Shown here: positions 1 to 8,246 of the stretch, one piece after another
Layout of the letters: every line of letters begins with the position of its first letter
Position numbering within the stretch: the first letter of the stretch is position 1
Origin: Flavobacterium sp.
GTDB taxonomy: Bacteria > Bacteroidota > Bacteroidia > Flavobacteriales > Flavobacteriaceae
Direction: 5' to 3'
NCBI RefSeq assembly: GCF_035195345.1
Contig: NZ_CP136574.1
Location: forward strand, 930,001 to 994,000
DNA length: 64,000 bases
Position numbers and translations under genes: made by a program
Notes under the pieces: model-generated
Databases searched by the model: none
What the model saw: the letters and a program-made list of their open reading frames with translations, nothing else
Told to the model about the DNA's origin: nothing

Positions 1-248
1 CTTCTAATCAATTTAAACATTTTAAACCAAACGAATTACCTACGAATATGATAGTTTTTGCCACTACAAGTCAAATTGTACATAGCAAAAGCGATGGGTT
101 AAGGCGAATAAAAAACGCTCACGAAAAAAATTATCCTTCAAATATTACGACCATAAAATACTTTGAAGAAGTAAAAGAAGAACAGGATTTTCTTCACTAC
201 GGAAGTTGCCATAAAAATCTTTACCTACTTCTTTTAGAAGATTTATAA
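1..248 (+). CDS. LUD domain protein, C-terminal part (5' end outside window)
   Basis: The reading frame is open from the first codon in frame (base 3) through the ATG at 48 to the stop at 246-248, so the gene starts before the window and the ATG at 48 is internal. The visible 81 residues include the segment VFATTSQIV and end in NLYLLLLEDL. From memory this matches the C-terminus of the LUD (lactate utilisation, LutC-like) domain proteins found just upstream of cdsA in many Flavobacteriia. Their exact role there is not established. The stop lies 2 bp before cdsA, which suggests one transcription unit with it. The domain call rests on remembered similarity, so only family level is claimed. Confidence 0.7.
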   Translation, partial: SNQFKHFKPNELPTNMIVFATTSQIVHSKSDGLRRIKNAHEKNYPSNITTIKYFEEVKEEQDFLHYGSCHKNLYLLLLEDL

Positions 249-250
249 TA

Positions 251-1057
251 ATGACCGAAACGCTAAAAAGAGCATTATCTGGAGCCGTTTATGTACTTTT
301 ATTATTAGGCTGCATTTCTTATTCTAGAGAGGGTTTAGCAATTCTTTTTGGTGTGTTTCTTCTCATAGGTGTATACGAGTTTTGCAAAATGGCTGAATTA
401 AATTTCTACGTAAGCCTACCTATTGCAGCAGCAGCCTATTATTTCTTATGGAATAAAAACGCTGATATCAATTTAAATACTGTTTTAACCACAATATCAA
501 TTCTAATTTCCATAAAATTAGTCTTGTATTTATTCAATGCAAACAAAACATCCTTTAATATTTACACAAAATATTTCTTATTGTTTGGATACGTTATACT
601 TCCTTTCATTTTAGCAAATTATGTGGCAATGGGTGTAAAAGGATACAATCCAAAAATTTTAATTTCGATTATTGTATTAATTTGGACCAACGATACTTTT
701 GCTTATTTGGTTGGGAAAAACATTGGTAAAAACAAACTTTTCCCAAGTGTTTCTCCTAAAAAAACGATTGAAGGTTTTGTAGGCGGATTACTATTTACAA
801 TTATTGGCGGCGCATTATTAGCCCAATATTACATCATGGCATCAAATTTATATATTTGGATTGTTATTGCTGCTATAGTGAGTATTTTTAGCACTTTAGG
901 CGACTTAATCGAATCAAAATTAAAACGTGTTGCCGGAATTAAAGATACCGGAAATATAATGCCCGGTCACGGAGGTATTCTAGATCGACTAGATAGTATT
1001 ATATTTGTCATTCCATTTATTAATTTATTTTATTTAATTTTATACTATGTTTCATAA
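251..1057 (+). CDS. cdsA: Phosphatidate cytidylyltransferase
   Basis: CdsA makes CDP-diacylglycerol from phosphatidate and CTP in the inner membrane, the branch point to phosphatidylethanolamine and acidic phospholipids. The 268-residue protein is almost entirely hydrophobic, with several predicted membrane helices. Near residues 221-249 it carries the CDP-diacylglycerol synthase signature, with KLKR, then KDTG, then PGHGGILDR, which includes the catalytic acidic and basic residues of the family. Length is normal. The start follows the LUD stop by 2 bp and the 3' end overlaps psd by 11 bp. This places two consecutive phospholipid enzymes in one operon. Confidence 0.95.
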   Translation: MTETLKRALSGAVYVLLLLGCISYSREGLAILFGVFLLIGVYEFCKMAELNFYVSLPIAAAAYYFLWNKNADINLNTVLTTISILISIKLVLYLFNANKTSFNIYTKYFLLFGYVILPFILANYVAMGVKGYNPKILISIIVLIWTNDTFAYLVGKNIGKNKLFPSVSPKKTIEGFVGGLLFTIIGGALLAQYYIMASNLYIWIVIAAIVSIFSTLGDLIESKLKRVAGIKDTGNIMPGHGGILDRLDSIIFVIPFINLFYLILYYVS

Positions 1058-1703
1058 AGAAGGTTCAAAAATTATTTTAATTACCCTACTTTTAGTTGTG
1101 GGTATTATTTTTTCAGCAGATTATTTCTTAAAAGATATTAGCTGGTTAAGAACTGTGGCATTTTTATTTGCTCTAGTAATATTAGTGCTCGTATTACAAT
1201 TTTTTAGAAATCCTACACGAGTTGCCGACAATAGCGACAATCATATCTTAGCTCCAGTAGATGGAAAAGTAGTTGTTATTGAAGAAGTTTACGAACCTGA
1301 ATATTTCAAAGACAAACGTTTGATGGTATCAATTTTTATGTCACCAATAAACGTTCATGTTACCCGTTATTGTGTAAACGGAATTGTAAAATACAGCAAA
1401 TATCACCCAGGTAAATATCTAGTTGCTTGGCATCCGAAAGCTAGTGAAGAAAATGAAAGAACTACTGTTGTTATCAATAATAGAATTTATGGAGAAATCA
1501 TGTATCGTCAAATTGCGGGTGCATTAGCAAGACGTATTGTTAATTATGCGCAAGAAGGTATGAGAGTGGTTCAAGGAAAAGATGCCGGATTCATTAAATT
1601 TGGTTCAAGAGTAGATATTTATTTACCATTAGGAACAGAAATCAATGTTAAATTAGGCGAAAAAGCTATCGGAAACAAAACCGTTATTAGTAAAAAAGCA
1701 TAA
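1047..1703 (+). CDS. psd: Phosphatidylserine decarboxylase (short bacterial type)
   Basis: Psd decarboxylates phosphatidylserine to phosphatidylethanolamine at the membrane. It is made as a proenzyme that cleaves itself between Gly and Ser to create a pyruvoyl group. The 218-residue protein has two hydrophobic helices near the N-terminus (about 8-27 and 33-52) and the segment KFGSRVDIYLP, with Gly186-Ser187 as the expected cleavage point. This is the compact class of about 215 residues, not the E. coli class of about 320. It overlaps cdsA by 11 bp and is followed after 2 bp by the acyl-CoA-binding protein, forming a lipid operon. Confidence 0.93.
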   Translation: MFHKEGSKIILITLLLVVGIIFSADYFLKDISWLRTVAFLFALVILVLVLQFFRNPTRVADNSDNHILAPVDGKVVVIEEVYEPEYFKDKRLMVSIFMSPINVHVTRYCVNGIVKYSKYHPGKYLVAWHPKASEENERTTVVINNRIYGEIMYRQIAGALARRIVNYAQEGMRVVQGKDAGFIKFGSRVDIYLPLGTEINVKLGEKAIGNKTVISKKA

Positions 1704-1705
1704 AA

Positions 1706-1987
1706 ATGAACGAAAAGGATATTAATACGTTATTTGACGAAGCATTTGCTAACGCACAATTGATTCCGCAAGAATCTGTGCCACAGGACATGCAATTAAT
1801 ATTGTATGGTTTATATAAACAAGCTACCTCAGAAACTACAAACCCTTTATTGTTTCAAAATCCACAAGATATTCGAAATGCATTCAAATTAAATGCTTGG
1901 ATGCAAGTCAAACATCTAAAACCAGATGATGCTAAAGCTGAATACATTAATATCATCAACAAACTGCTGAAAGAACGTAATTTATAA
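1706..1987 (+). CDS. Acyl-CoA-binding protein
   Basis: A 93-residue all-helical cytoplasmic protein of the ACBP family, which binds long-chain acyl-CoA esters. The family pattern is visible: a helix with LILYGLYKQAT, then a shortened middle loop, then NAWMQVKHLKPDDAKAEYI, which corresponds to the conserved W-x-x-x-K...S-K-E-x-A region. It starts 2 bp after psd and ends 14 bp before the superoxide dismutase gene, so it probably shares the phospholipid transcript. A role in supplying acyl-CoA or acyl groups to membrane lipid synthesis is an inference from position. Confidence 0.88.
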   Translation: MNEKDINTLFDEAFANAQLIPQESVPQDMQLILYGLYKQATSETTNPLLFQNPQDIRNAFKLNAWMQVKHLKPDDAKAEYINIINKLLKERNL

Positions 1988-2001
1988 TACGTATTACCAC
2001 A

Positions 2002-2775
2002 ATGAAAAAGTCACTATTGATTTGGGCTTGCATCACATTTATGATGACGAGCTGCAAAAAGGAAAACGAATTAGAAGAAGTTAAAATTCCAGATCCTGAA
2101 GTAGAAACTAAAATTTCGGCCTTGGGAAATCCTGCAGATGTAAAGATTACCGAAGGTGGTATTTTTCAAATGAAAGGACTAAAATATGCATATGATGATT
2201 TGGAACCACACATCGATGGTCGTACCATGGAAATTCATTATTCTAAACATCATTTGGGTTACGCAAATAAATTAAATAAGGCAGTAATTGGTACTGATTT
2301 AGAATTAAAAACCGTTGAAGAAATTCTTAAGAACTTAGACGCAAACAATAAAGAAATCCGAAACAACGCAGGTGGTTATTACAACCATAATTTATTTTTC
2401 GAAATTTTAAATCCAAAAGGGGGTGGTACTCCAACTGGCGCACTTGCCGAAGCCATTACCGCAGAATTAGGTTCATTTGACAACTTACAAAAACAATTAA
2501 CCGATGCCGCCGCAGGACAATTTGGAAGTGGCTGGGCTTGGCTAGTAGTTACAAGAGATGGGAAATTAGCCGTAACTAGCACCGCCAACCAAGACAACCC
2601 ATTAATGCCAAACGCAGAGGTAAGAGGTACGCCTATCTTAGCAATTGACGTTTGGGAACACGCCTACTACTTAAATTACCAAAACAAACGCAACGAATAT
2701 TTAACCGCTATTTTCAACGTAATCGATTGGAATGTAGTGAATATTAAATACGAAACGGCGATTAGTAAGATTTAA
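2002..2775 (+). CDS. Lipoprotein superoxide dismutase (Fe/Mn family)
   Basis: This enzyme dismutates superoxide. The 257-residue protein begins with a lipoprotein signal whose lipobox ends in MTSC (Cys18). About 35 polar residues follow, then a complete Fe/Mn SOD fold. The four metal ligands are present: His79 in IHYSKHH, His129 in NNAGGYYNHN, and Asp216 and His220 in AIDVWEHAYY. An attached lipid anchor means it should act outside the cytoplasm, in the periplasm or at the outer membrane, which is unusual for this normally cytosolic family. Fe versus Mn preference cannot be decided from the sequence. It follows the ACBP gene by 14 bp. No terminator is evident after it. Confidence 0.92.
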   Translation: MKKSLLIWACITFMMTSCKKENELEEVKIPDPEVETKISALGNPADVKITEGGIFQMKGLKYAYDDLEPHIDGRTMEIHYSKHHLGYANKLNKAVIGTDLELKTVEEILKNLDANNKEIRNNAGGYYNHNLFFEILNPKGGGTPTGALAEAITAELGSFDNLQKQLTDAAAGQFGSGWAWLVVTRDGKLAVTSTANQDNPLMPNAEVRGTPILAIDVWEHAYYLNYQNKRNEYLTAIFNVIDWNVVNIKYETAISKI

Positions 2776-2850
2776 TTGGTAGATTATTTTTGAAAAAGTA
2801 AAACTGATTTTATCATGCATATATAACCAAAATTGGTTAGCTGTTGTATG

Positions 2851-3839
2851 ATAGTGTCACATATATAAATGAGTTATGCGATAGTAGTTATGAGCGTACC
2901 AAAAAATCATCATATAATCTCAAAAGTTCATATTAAGAATTTTTTCAACAAAAGTGAAGGTAAAATCTATATCTATGATAAATTTGAAAAAAATATATTC
3001 TTTAAAACTACGTTGAAATCTCTTTTTAGTGAACAATACTCCAATTCAAGATTTTCAGATGGGGAAATTGATCACGAAACATTAGAAAAAGAGTTAAATG
3101 ATTTTTTTGAAAAAGACTTTGCAAAAAACGTTTCAATAGTTCAACAATTTATTTCGAATAACAATCAAAATGAAGAAATAATTAATGCTTTACTATATTT
3201 CGTTAAATATGGTATTATTGCAGAAATGCGTACACCAAAGCATAAAAAAGAAATGGATGAAGCCATTTTTGGGTCATTAAAAGGTTTAAGCGAAATGTTT
3301 GCACCAGAATTAAAAGCTGATTTTGAAAAATCAATAGAATTTCAAAACCATGTAAAATATAGCAATTTGATAAGCTACTTAGAAATTGCTGATGAAGTTT
3401 TGGAAAAGATGGGAGATTTGAGATACGAAATTTTAGTTGCAGATAAATTTAATTATTTTTTTATTCCAGATTTTGGAGCAGCAACTCAAAGAGATAAAAT
3501 AAACGAATACTTCAATCCAGAAATAAAAGAGATTGCTTATGTCGGTTTAGCCTTAACAAGTAAAATTTTTATTAATTTTTTTTCAACAAAACTATATAAA
3601 AACAAACCTTTACCATCATCGACAATAATTCATTGCGACTTCAATACTGTAGAATACTACAACCGTCTAAATCTTAGATACTGTCAATGCAAAGTGGCGT
3701 CTGAAAATCAAGAATATTTGAAAGACTTTGTTAGAAGAAATTCTACCATCTCATAACAGACCTAATTATTGCACAACTAGCATTTTCTCAAAACAATCTA
3801 CAAAAACATGAAAATTCACTTGCTATTAATAGCGTCACA
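2851..3839. repeat. Imperfect 11-bp direct repeats flanking the DUF4238 gene
   Basis: ATAGTGTCACA at 2851-2861 and ATAGCGTCACA at 3829-3839 differ at one base and bracket the DUF4238 gene. Just before the left copy is a small inverted repeat, AACCAA-AA-TTGGTT (2825-2838). After the right copy, 3841-3903 is locally GC-richer and contains CTCGTGA...TCACGAG arms. Together these look like boundaries of an inserted segment, but no transposase or integrase is present. Confidence 0.4.
2890..3756 (+). CDS. DUF4238 domain protein
   Basis: The N-terminus PKNHHIISKVHIKNF followed by IYIYDK matches the DUF4238 pattern (an early His pair, then a hydrophobic-Arg/Lys-Asn-Phe segment and a strand). The function of this family is unknown. 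I chose the ATG at 2890 because the conserved region starts directly after it; an in-frame ATG at 2869 adds seven residues. The protein is 288 residues with no signal peptide or membrane segment. It stands alone between the SOD gene and carB. Imperfect 11-bp direct repeats flank it (2851-2861 and 3829-3839), and the sequence after it is unlike its surroundings. Both suggest an acquired single-gene insert. Confidence 0.72.
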   Translation: MSVPKNHHIISKVHIKNFFNKSEGKIYIYDKFEKNIFFKTTLKSLFSEQYSNSRFSDGEIDHETLEKELNDFFEKDFAKNVSIVQQFISNNNQNEEIINALLYFVKYGIIAEMRTPKHKKEMDEAIFGSLKGLSEMFAPELKADFEKSIEFQNHVKYSNLISYLEIADEVLEKMGDLRYEILVADKFNYFFIPDFGAATQRDKINEYFNPEIKEIAYVGLALTSKIFINFFSTKLYKNKPLPSSTIIHCDFNTVEYYNRLNLRYCQCKVASENQEYLKDFVRRNSTIS

Positions 3840-3907
3840 CTCGTGAAAACAAGCTAAATTTATAAAACCCAATGGTCACGAGCATGATGTTCGCGCCAGC
3901 CTATAAA

Positions 3908-3936
3908 AAAATCCCAATCTTTCGATTGGGATTTTT
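3908..3936 (-). terminator. Intrinsic terminator downstream of carB
   Basis: Arms AAAATCCCAATC (3908-3919) and GATTGGGATTTT (3924-3935) flank a 4-nt loop, with A-runs and T-runs on both sides. It lies 5 bp beyond the carB stop on the minus strand. It is symmetric enough to work in both directions. Confidence 0.9.
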
Positions 3937-3940
3937 AGTA

Positions 3941-6796
3941 TTACTTCGTTAAGTACATTTTTCTTCTCGCGTATAAATCATAGAATTGATCATCTTTTAA
4001 ATCATCTATGAATAAGATGCTTTCTCCGGTTGATTTCATTTCTGGTCCTAATGCTTTGTTTACATTCGGGAATTTACTGAAAGAGAAAACGGGCTGCTTA
4101 ATCGCATATCCTTTTAATTGTGGATTGAAAGTAAAATCAGTTACTTTATTATGACCTAACATTACTTTAGTTGCATAATTTACATACGGTTCGCCATACG
4201 CTTTTGCAATAAATGGCACCGTACGAGAAGCTCTTGGATTCGCTTCAATAATATACACTGTATCGTCTTTTATCGCAAACTGAATATTTATTAAACCTAC
4301 GGTTTGTAGTGCTCTTGCGATTTTTTCGGTGTGGTCTTTGATTTGTTGCATTACAAATTCACCCAAGTTAAACGGAGGCAAAGTCGCATTACTATCGCCC
4401 GAGTGAACTCCACAAGGTTCGATGTGTTCCATAATTCCTATGATGTACACATTTCCATCGGCATCACAAATAGCATCAGCTTCAGCTTCGATAGCACCAT
4501 CTAAATAATGATCTAATAGTAATTTATTTCCTGGAATCGATTTTAATAAATCAATTACATGCTCTTCTAATTCTTGTTTGTTGATGACAATTTTCATTCC
4601 TTGTCCACCTAATACATACGAAGGACGCACTAATAATGGGAAATCTAAACTATCTGCTAATTTTGTTGCTTCTTCAGCACTTTCTGCAATTCCAAATTGT
4701 GGAAACGGAATATTTAATTCGGTTAATAAATCTGAGAAACGCCCTCTATCTTCGGCTAAATCCAAAGCATCGAATGAAGTTCCTAAAATTTTAATTCCGT
4801 ATTTGGCTAATTTTTCTGCTAATTTCAAGGCAGTTTGACCACCTAGCTGAACGATAACACCTTCTGGTTTTTCGTGTTGGATGATATCGTAAATATGTTC
4901 CCAAAAAACAGGTTCGAAATACAATTTATCTGCCGTATCAAAATCGGTAGAAACCGTTTCTGGATTACAGTTAATCATAATCGTTTCATAACCACATTCT
5001 TTAGCGGCTAAAACACCGTGAACACATGAATAATCAAACTCAATTCCTTGCCCAATTCTATTTGGTCCCGAACCTAAAACGACTACTTTTTTCTTATCGG
5101 TAACAATACTCTCGTTGTGAACGTATTTAGTTCCATCTGCTTTTTCAATTTCAGCTTCAAAAGTCGAGTAGAAATATGGTGTTACTGCTTTAAATTCTGC
5201 CGCACACGTATCTACTAATTTGTAAACACGTTTGATATTTTGTTCTTCACGTAATTTATGTACTTGACTTTCCAAACAACCCATCATGTGCGCAATTTGG
5301 CGGTCTCCATATCCTTTTTGTTTCGCTTCTAACAGCAATTCTCTTGGTAACGTATCTACTTTATAATTCGAAATTTCTCTTTCTAAATGGAATAATTCTT
5401 CATATTGTTTTAAGAACCACATGTCGATTTTAGTAATTTCGTGGATTCTTGAAAGGGGAATTCCCATCGCAATGGCGTCATAGATTACAAAAACTCTGTC
5501 CCAACTCGCGAAAGTTAATTTTTCAATGATTTGTTCGTAGTTTTTATAACCTTTTCCGTCTGCTCCTAACCCATTACGTTTGATTTCTAAAGACTGAGTA
5601 GCCTTGTGAAGCGCTTCTTGGAACGAACGCCCAATTCCCATCACTTCTCCTACCGATTTCATTTGAAGTCCTAACGTACGGTCTGAACCTTCAAATTTAT
5701 CGAAGTTCCATCTTGGTATTTTTACGATTACATAATCCAACGTTGGTTCAAATAAAGCCGAAGTAGATTTTGTAATTTGATTTTGTAATTCATCTAAATT
5801 GTATCCTAAAGCTAATTTTGTAGCAATTTTAGCAATTGGATAACCCGTTGCTTTTGAAGCTAATGCCGAAGAACGAGAAACACGTGGATTGATTTCAATT
5901 GCTACAATATCTTCTTTATCATCTGGTGAAACTGCGAATTGTACGTTACAACCTCCCGCAAAATTTCCGATAGAGCGCATCATTAAAATCGCCATATCAC
6001 GCATTTTTTGGAATGTTGTATCCGATAAAGTCATCGCAGGTGCTACTGTAATCGAATCTCCAGTATGAATTCCCATTGGGTCCATATTTTCAATCGTACA
6101 GATGATAACTACGTTGTCGTTACTATCGCGTAATAATTCTAATTCGTATTCTTTCCAACCCATTAAAGCCTTATCAATCAAGACTTCGTGAATTGGAGAA
6201 GCTTCTAAACCATAAGTTAAAGCACCATCAAAATCTTCTTTTTTGTACACAATTGCAGCTCCAGTTCCTCCTAATGTAAACGAAGGACGAATTACTAGAG
6301 GAAAACCAAATTCTTGCTCAATTTCTTTACCTTGCAAGAAAGAATTAGCCGTTTTTGCAGGAGCTTGAGGAATTCCAATCTTATTTAATAAGTTTTTGAA
6401 TTGCTCTCTATCTTCGGTAATGTTAATCGCATTGATGTCAACACCTATTAAACGTACGTCAAAATCTTTCCAAATCCCTTTTTCATCTGCTTCAATACAA
6501 AGATTTAAAGCAGTTTGTCCACCCATTGTTGGTAAAACAGCATCAATTTGTGGATGTGCTTTAAGGATTTCTATGATTGATTTTGTAGTCAGTGGTTTTA
6601 AATAAACATGATCGGCCATTGAGGGGTCGGTCATAATCGTTGCTGGATTTGAGTTAATTAAGATAACTTCAATTCCTTCCTCACGAAGAGAACGAGCCGA
6701 TTGTGAACCTGCGTAGTCAAATTCGCAAGCTTGACCAATAACAATAGGTCCTGATCCAATAATTAATACCGATTTGATTGTGGTGTCTTTAGGCAT
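3941..6796 (-). CDS. carB: Carbamoyl phosphate synthase large subunit without MGS domain
   Basis: CarB makes carbamoyl phosphate from bicarbonate, two ATP and ammonia delivered by CarA, feeding pyrimidine and arginine synthesis. Both homologous synthetase halves are present, each with an ATP-grasp domain: the first starts at IIGSGPIVIGQACEFDY, the second at VLGSGPNRIGQGIEFDYSC, with metal-binding motifs such as EINPRVSRSSALASKATG and EANPRASRTVPFIAKAYG. The protein has 951 residues against about 1073 in E. coli. It stops soon after the second synthetase unit, so the C-terminal MGS-like domain that binds UMP and ornithine is missing. A clean terminator follows directly, so truncation by sequencing error is unlikely. 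carA is not adjacent. Confidence 0.96.
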   Translation of the reverse strand: MPKDTTIKSVLIIGSGPIVIGQACEFDYAGSQSARSLREEGIEVILINSNPATIMTDPSMADHVYLKPLTTKSIIEILKAHPQIDAVLPTMGGQTALNLCIEADEKGIWKDFDVRLIGVDINAINITEDREQFKNLLNKIGIPQAPAKTANSFLQGKEIEQEFGFPLVIRPSFTLGGTGAAIVYKKEDFDGALTYGLEASPIHEVLIDKALMGWKEYELELLRDSNDNVVIICTIENMDPMGIHTGDSITVAPAMTLSDTTFQKMRDMAILMMRSIGNFAGGCNVQFAVSPDDKEDIVAIEINPRVSRSSALASKATGYPIAKIATKLALGYNLDELQNQITKSTSALFEPTLDYVIVKIPRWNFDKFEGSDRTLGLQMKSVGEVMGIGRSFQEALHKATQSLEIKRNGLGADGKGYKNYEQIIEKLTFASWDRVFVIYDAIAMGIPLSRIHEITKIDMWFLKQYEELFHLEREISNYKVDTLPRELLLEAKQKGYGDRQIAHMMGCLESQVHKLREEQNIKRVYKLVDTCAAEFKAVTPYFYSTFEAEIEKADGTKYVHNESIVTDKKKVVVLGSGPNRIGQGIEFDYSCVHGVLAAKECGYETIMINCNPETVSTDFDTADKLYFEPVFWEHIYDIIQHEKPEGVIVQLGGQTALKLAEKLAKYGIKILGTSFDALDLAEDRGRFSDLLTELNIPFPQFGIAESAEEATKLADSLDFPLLVRPSYVLGGQGMKIVINKQELEEHVIDLLKSIPGNKLLLDHYLDGAIEAEADAICDADGNVYIIGIMEHIEPCGVHSGDSNATLPPFNLGEFVMQQIKDHTEKIARALQTVGLINIQFAIKDDTVYIIEANPRASRTVPFIAKAYGEPYVNYATKVMLGHNKVTDFTFNPQLKGYAIKQPVFSFSKFPNVNKALGPEMKSTGESILFIDDLKDDQFYDLYARRKMYLTK

Positions 6797-6911
6797 TGTG
6801 TTGTTGTTTTGTTGTTGTGGGTTGTAGTTATTTAAAGTTCATAAAGTTACTAATTTTCAAAGGATTACGTTAAACACACTTTAAAACTTATCTAAATTTT
6901 ATAAACAGTTT

Positions 6912-6944
6912 AAAAAAAAGCCGCTACTAATAAAAGTAACGGCT
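6912..6944 (-). terminator. Terminator of rpmH
   Basis: On the minus strand, AGCCGTTAC (6944-6936) and GTAGCGGCT (6927-6919) form a stem with mismatches in the middle, followed by a run of T (6918-6912). It sits 24 bp after the rpmH stop. Confidence 0.8.
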
Positions 6945-6968
6945 GATATATTGTTTTAAGCTAAAACA

Positions 6969-7130
6969 TTATTTTTTGTGTCTTGGCTCACAAGAAACAG
7001 TCAATTTGTGTCTTCCTTTAGCTCTTCTACGAGCAAGCACTTTTCTTCCATTAGCAGAAGCCATTCTATCCATGAAACCGTGCTTATTTCTTCTTTTTCT
7101 TTTTGATGGTTGAAACGTTCTCTTACTCAT
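6969..7130 (-). CDS. rpmH: 50S ribosomal protein L34
   Basis: A 53-residue, strongly basic protein beginning MSKRTFQPSKRKRRNKHGF and containing the L34 core MASANGRKVLARRRAKGRHKL. L34 is a late-assembling protein of the large ribosomal subunit. It has an extended C-terminus (TVSCEPRHKK), as I recall for Bacteroidota L34, compared with the 46-residue E. coli form. It is monocistronic: a full promoter lies at 7205-7234 and a terminator at 6912-6944. It is not next to rnpA or dnaA here. Confidence 0.97.
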   Translation of the reverse strand: MSKRTFQPSKRKRRNKHGFMDRMASANGRKVLARRRAKGRHKLTVSCEPRHKK

Positions 7131-7204
7131 TGTAGTATCTTTTAAAATCTATAAATAAAAATCTTTTTTAAAACTCATAGGTTTCCTGTCCTGAAAACCG
7201 AGTG

Positions 7205-7234
7205 CAAATATACAAAGACTTTTTTCATTCGCAA
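7205..7234 (-). promoter_or_regulatory. rpmH promoter (Bacteroidota consensus)
   Basis: On the minus strand TTG (7234-7232), a 19-bp spacer and TATATTTG (7212-7205) match the Bacteroidota primary-sigma consensus exactly. Transcription would start about 70 nt before the rpmH start codon. Confidence 0.8.
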
Positions 7235-7268
7235 GTACTTTTTTAAAAATATTTTTAATTCATTTTAT

Positions 7269-7276
7269 TATCTTTG
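7269..7276 (+). promoter_or_regulatory. -7 element before the 7299 gene
   Basis: TATCTTTG fits TAnnTTTG and lies 22 bp before the start codon at 7299. No clear TTG is present at the -33 distance, so strength is uncertain. Confidence 0.5.
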
Positions 7277-7298
7277 TACGCAACAAAAATACATTAAA

Positions 7299-7814
7299 AT
7301 GTTTCACAAAAATATCAAATTAGTTTTAGCCGCTTTAATTATTGCCTTTGGAATTTATCAATTTACTGAAAACAATATAGGTAATGGAATTTTTTTAATT
7401 CTATTTTCTACAATTTTCATATTCTTATACTTTAAAAATGAGTTTATTTTATTAGCTTTTTTAAAATTAAGAAAGCAAGATTTCCCAGGAGCTCAAAAAT
7501 GGTTATCACACATTAAAAACCCTGAAGCTGCTTTAGTACAAAAACAACAAGGGTATTTCAATTATCTTCATGGATTAATGGTTTCGCAAACTAATTTAAA
7601 CGAGGCGGAACGTTATTTTAAAAAAGCAATCGCATTAGGTTTATCAATGGATCAAGATTTAGCCTTAGCTAAATTACAACTTGCTGGTATTGCTATGACT
7701 CGTAGAAGAAAAATTGAAGCTACTAATTTATTAAATGAGGCCAAAAAATTAGATAAGCAAAATATGCTTAAAGATCAGATTAAAATGATGAAAGATCAAA
7801 TGAAAAAAATGTAA
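7299..7814 (+). CDS. Membrane-anchored TPR-like protein, function unknown
   Basis: The 171-residue protein has two hydrophobic segments (about 8-24 and 28-50). A soluble helical part follows whose pattern (YFNYLHGLMVSQTNLNEAERYFKKAIALG, here interrupted for length: YFNYLHGLM then EAERYFKKAIALG) resembles tetratricopeptide repeats. The C-terminus is Lys/Met-rich (KMMKDQMKKM). It probably mediates protein contacts at the inner membrane, but no specific partner can be named. It is transcribed alone, with a -7 element upstream and a strong hairpin downstream. Proteins of this layout are, from memory, common in Flavobacteriia. Confidence 0.75.
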   Translation: MFHKNIKLVLAALIIAFGIYQFTENNIGNGIFLILFSTIFIFLYFKNEFILLAFLKLRKQDFPGAQKWLSHIKNPEAALVQKQQGYFNYLHGLMVSQTNLNEAERYFKKAIALGLSMDQDLALAKLQLAGIAMTRRRKIEATNLLNEAKKLDKQNMLKDQIKMMKDQMKKM

Positions 7815-7828
7815 CTGATTTCATTTAT

Positions 7829-7866
7829 TATATAAGAAAGCACCTTTAGAGGTGCTTTCTTATATA
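7829..7866. terminator. Bidirectional terminator between 7299 gene and TSUP gene
   Basis: A near-perfect 17-bp stem (7829-7845 with 7850-7866) encloses the loop TTAG. It ends 2 bp before the stop of the convergent minus-strand gene, so it serves both. Confidence 0.9.
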
Positions 7867-7867
7867 A

Positions 7868-8236
7868 CTATTTTCCTAAAAGCATCTTTCCTGCAATCAA
7901 TAAAAGAATAAATCCAAATACTTTTTTTAGCATTTTTTGATCTAAACTAACGGCCATTTTACTTCCAAAATAACCTCCAATAACAAAGAAAACAGCTATT
8001 ATTCCAACATAACGCCAATCGATATAGCCTTCTTTATGATAAGTATACACTGCAATTGCCGTAACCGGAACCACTAAAACCGCTAAACTTGTACCTTGCG
8101 CTTGATGTTGGTTAAACCCTAACAACAAAACCAACAAAGGCACCATAACAACACCTCCGCCTACTCCAACTAATCCGCTTAGAATTCCAGCTAGAACACC
8201 TATTAATACCAAAGAGAGAACTACTTGAATATCCAT
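7868..8236 (-). CDS. Half-length TSUP (TauE/SafE) membrane protein
   Basis: The TSUP family exports or imports small anions such as sulfite or sulfoacetate across the inner membrane; the substrate here is unknown. The N-terminal glycine motif is clear: GLVGVGGGVVMVPLLV, then TSLAV. The ATG at 8236 is preferred because it opens directly into the first helix and leaves 10 bp to the upstream gene; an in-frame start at 8284 would overlap that gene. At 122 residues with about four helices this is a single repeat of a family that usually has two (about 250 residues), so it would have to dimerise. Compare the full-length paralogue at 36483-37250. Confidence 0.85.
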   Translation of the reverse strand: MDIQVVLSLVLIGVLAGILSGLVGVGGGVVMVPLLVLLLGFNQHQAQGTSLAVLVVPVTAIAVYTYHKEGYIDWRYVGIIAVFFVIGGYFGSKMAVSLDQKMLKKVFGFILLLIAGKMLLGK

Positions 8237-8246
8237 TTGGCGCTTA

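Noticed and set aside
3941..4000. CarB shortened by a frameshift
   Set aside because: The terminator begins 5 bp after the stop, leaving no room for a lost domain.
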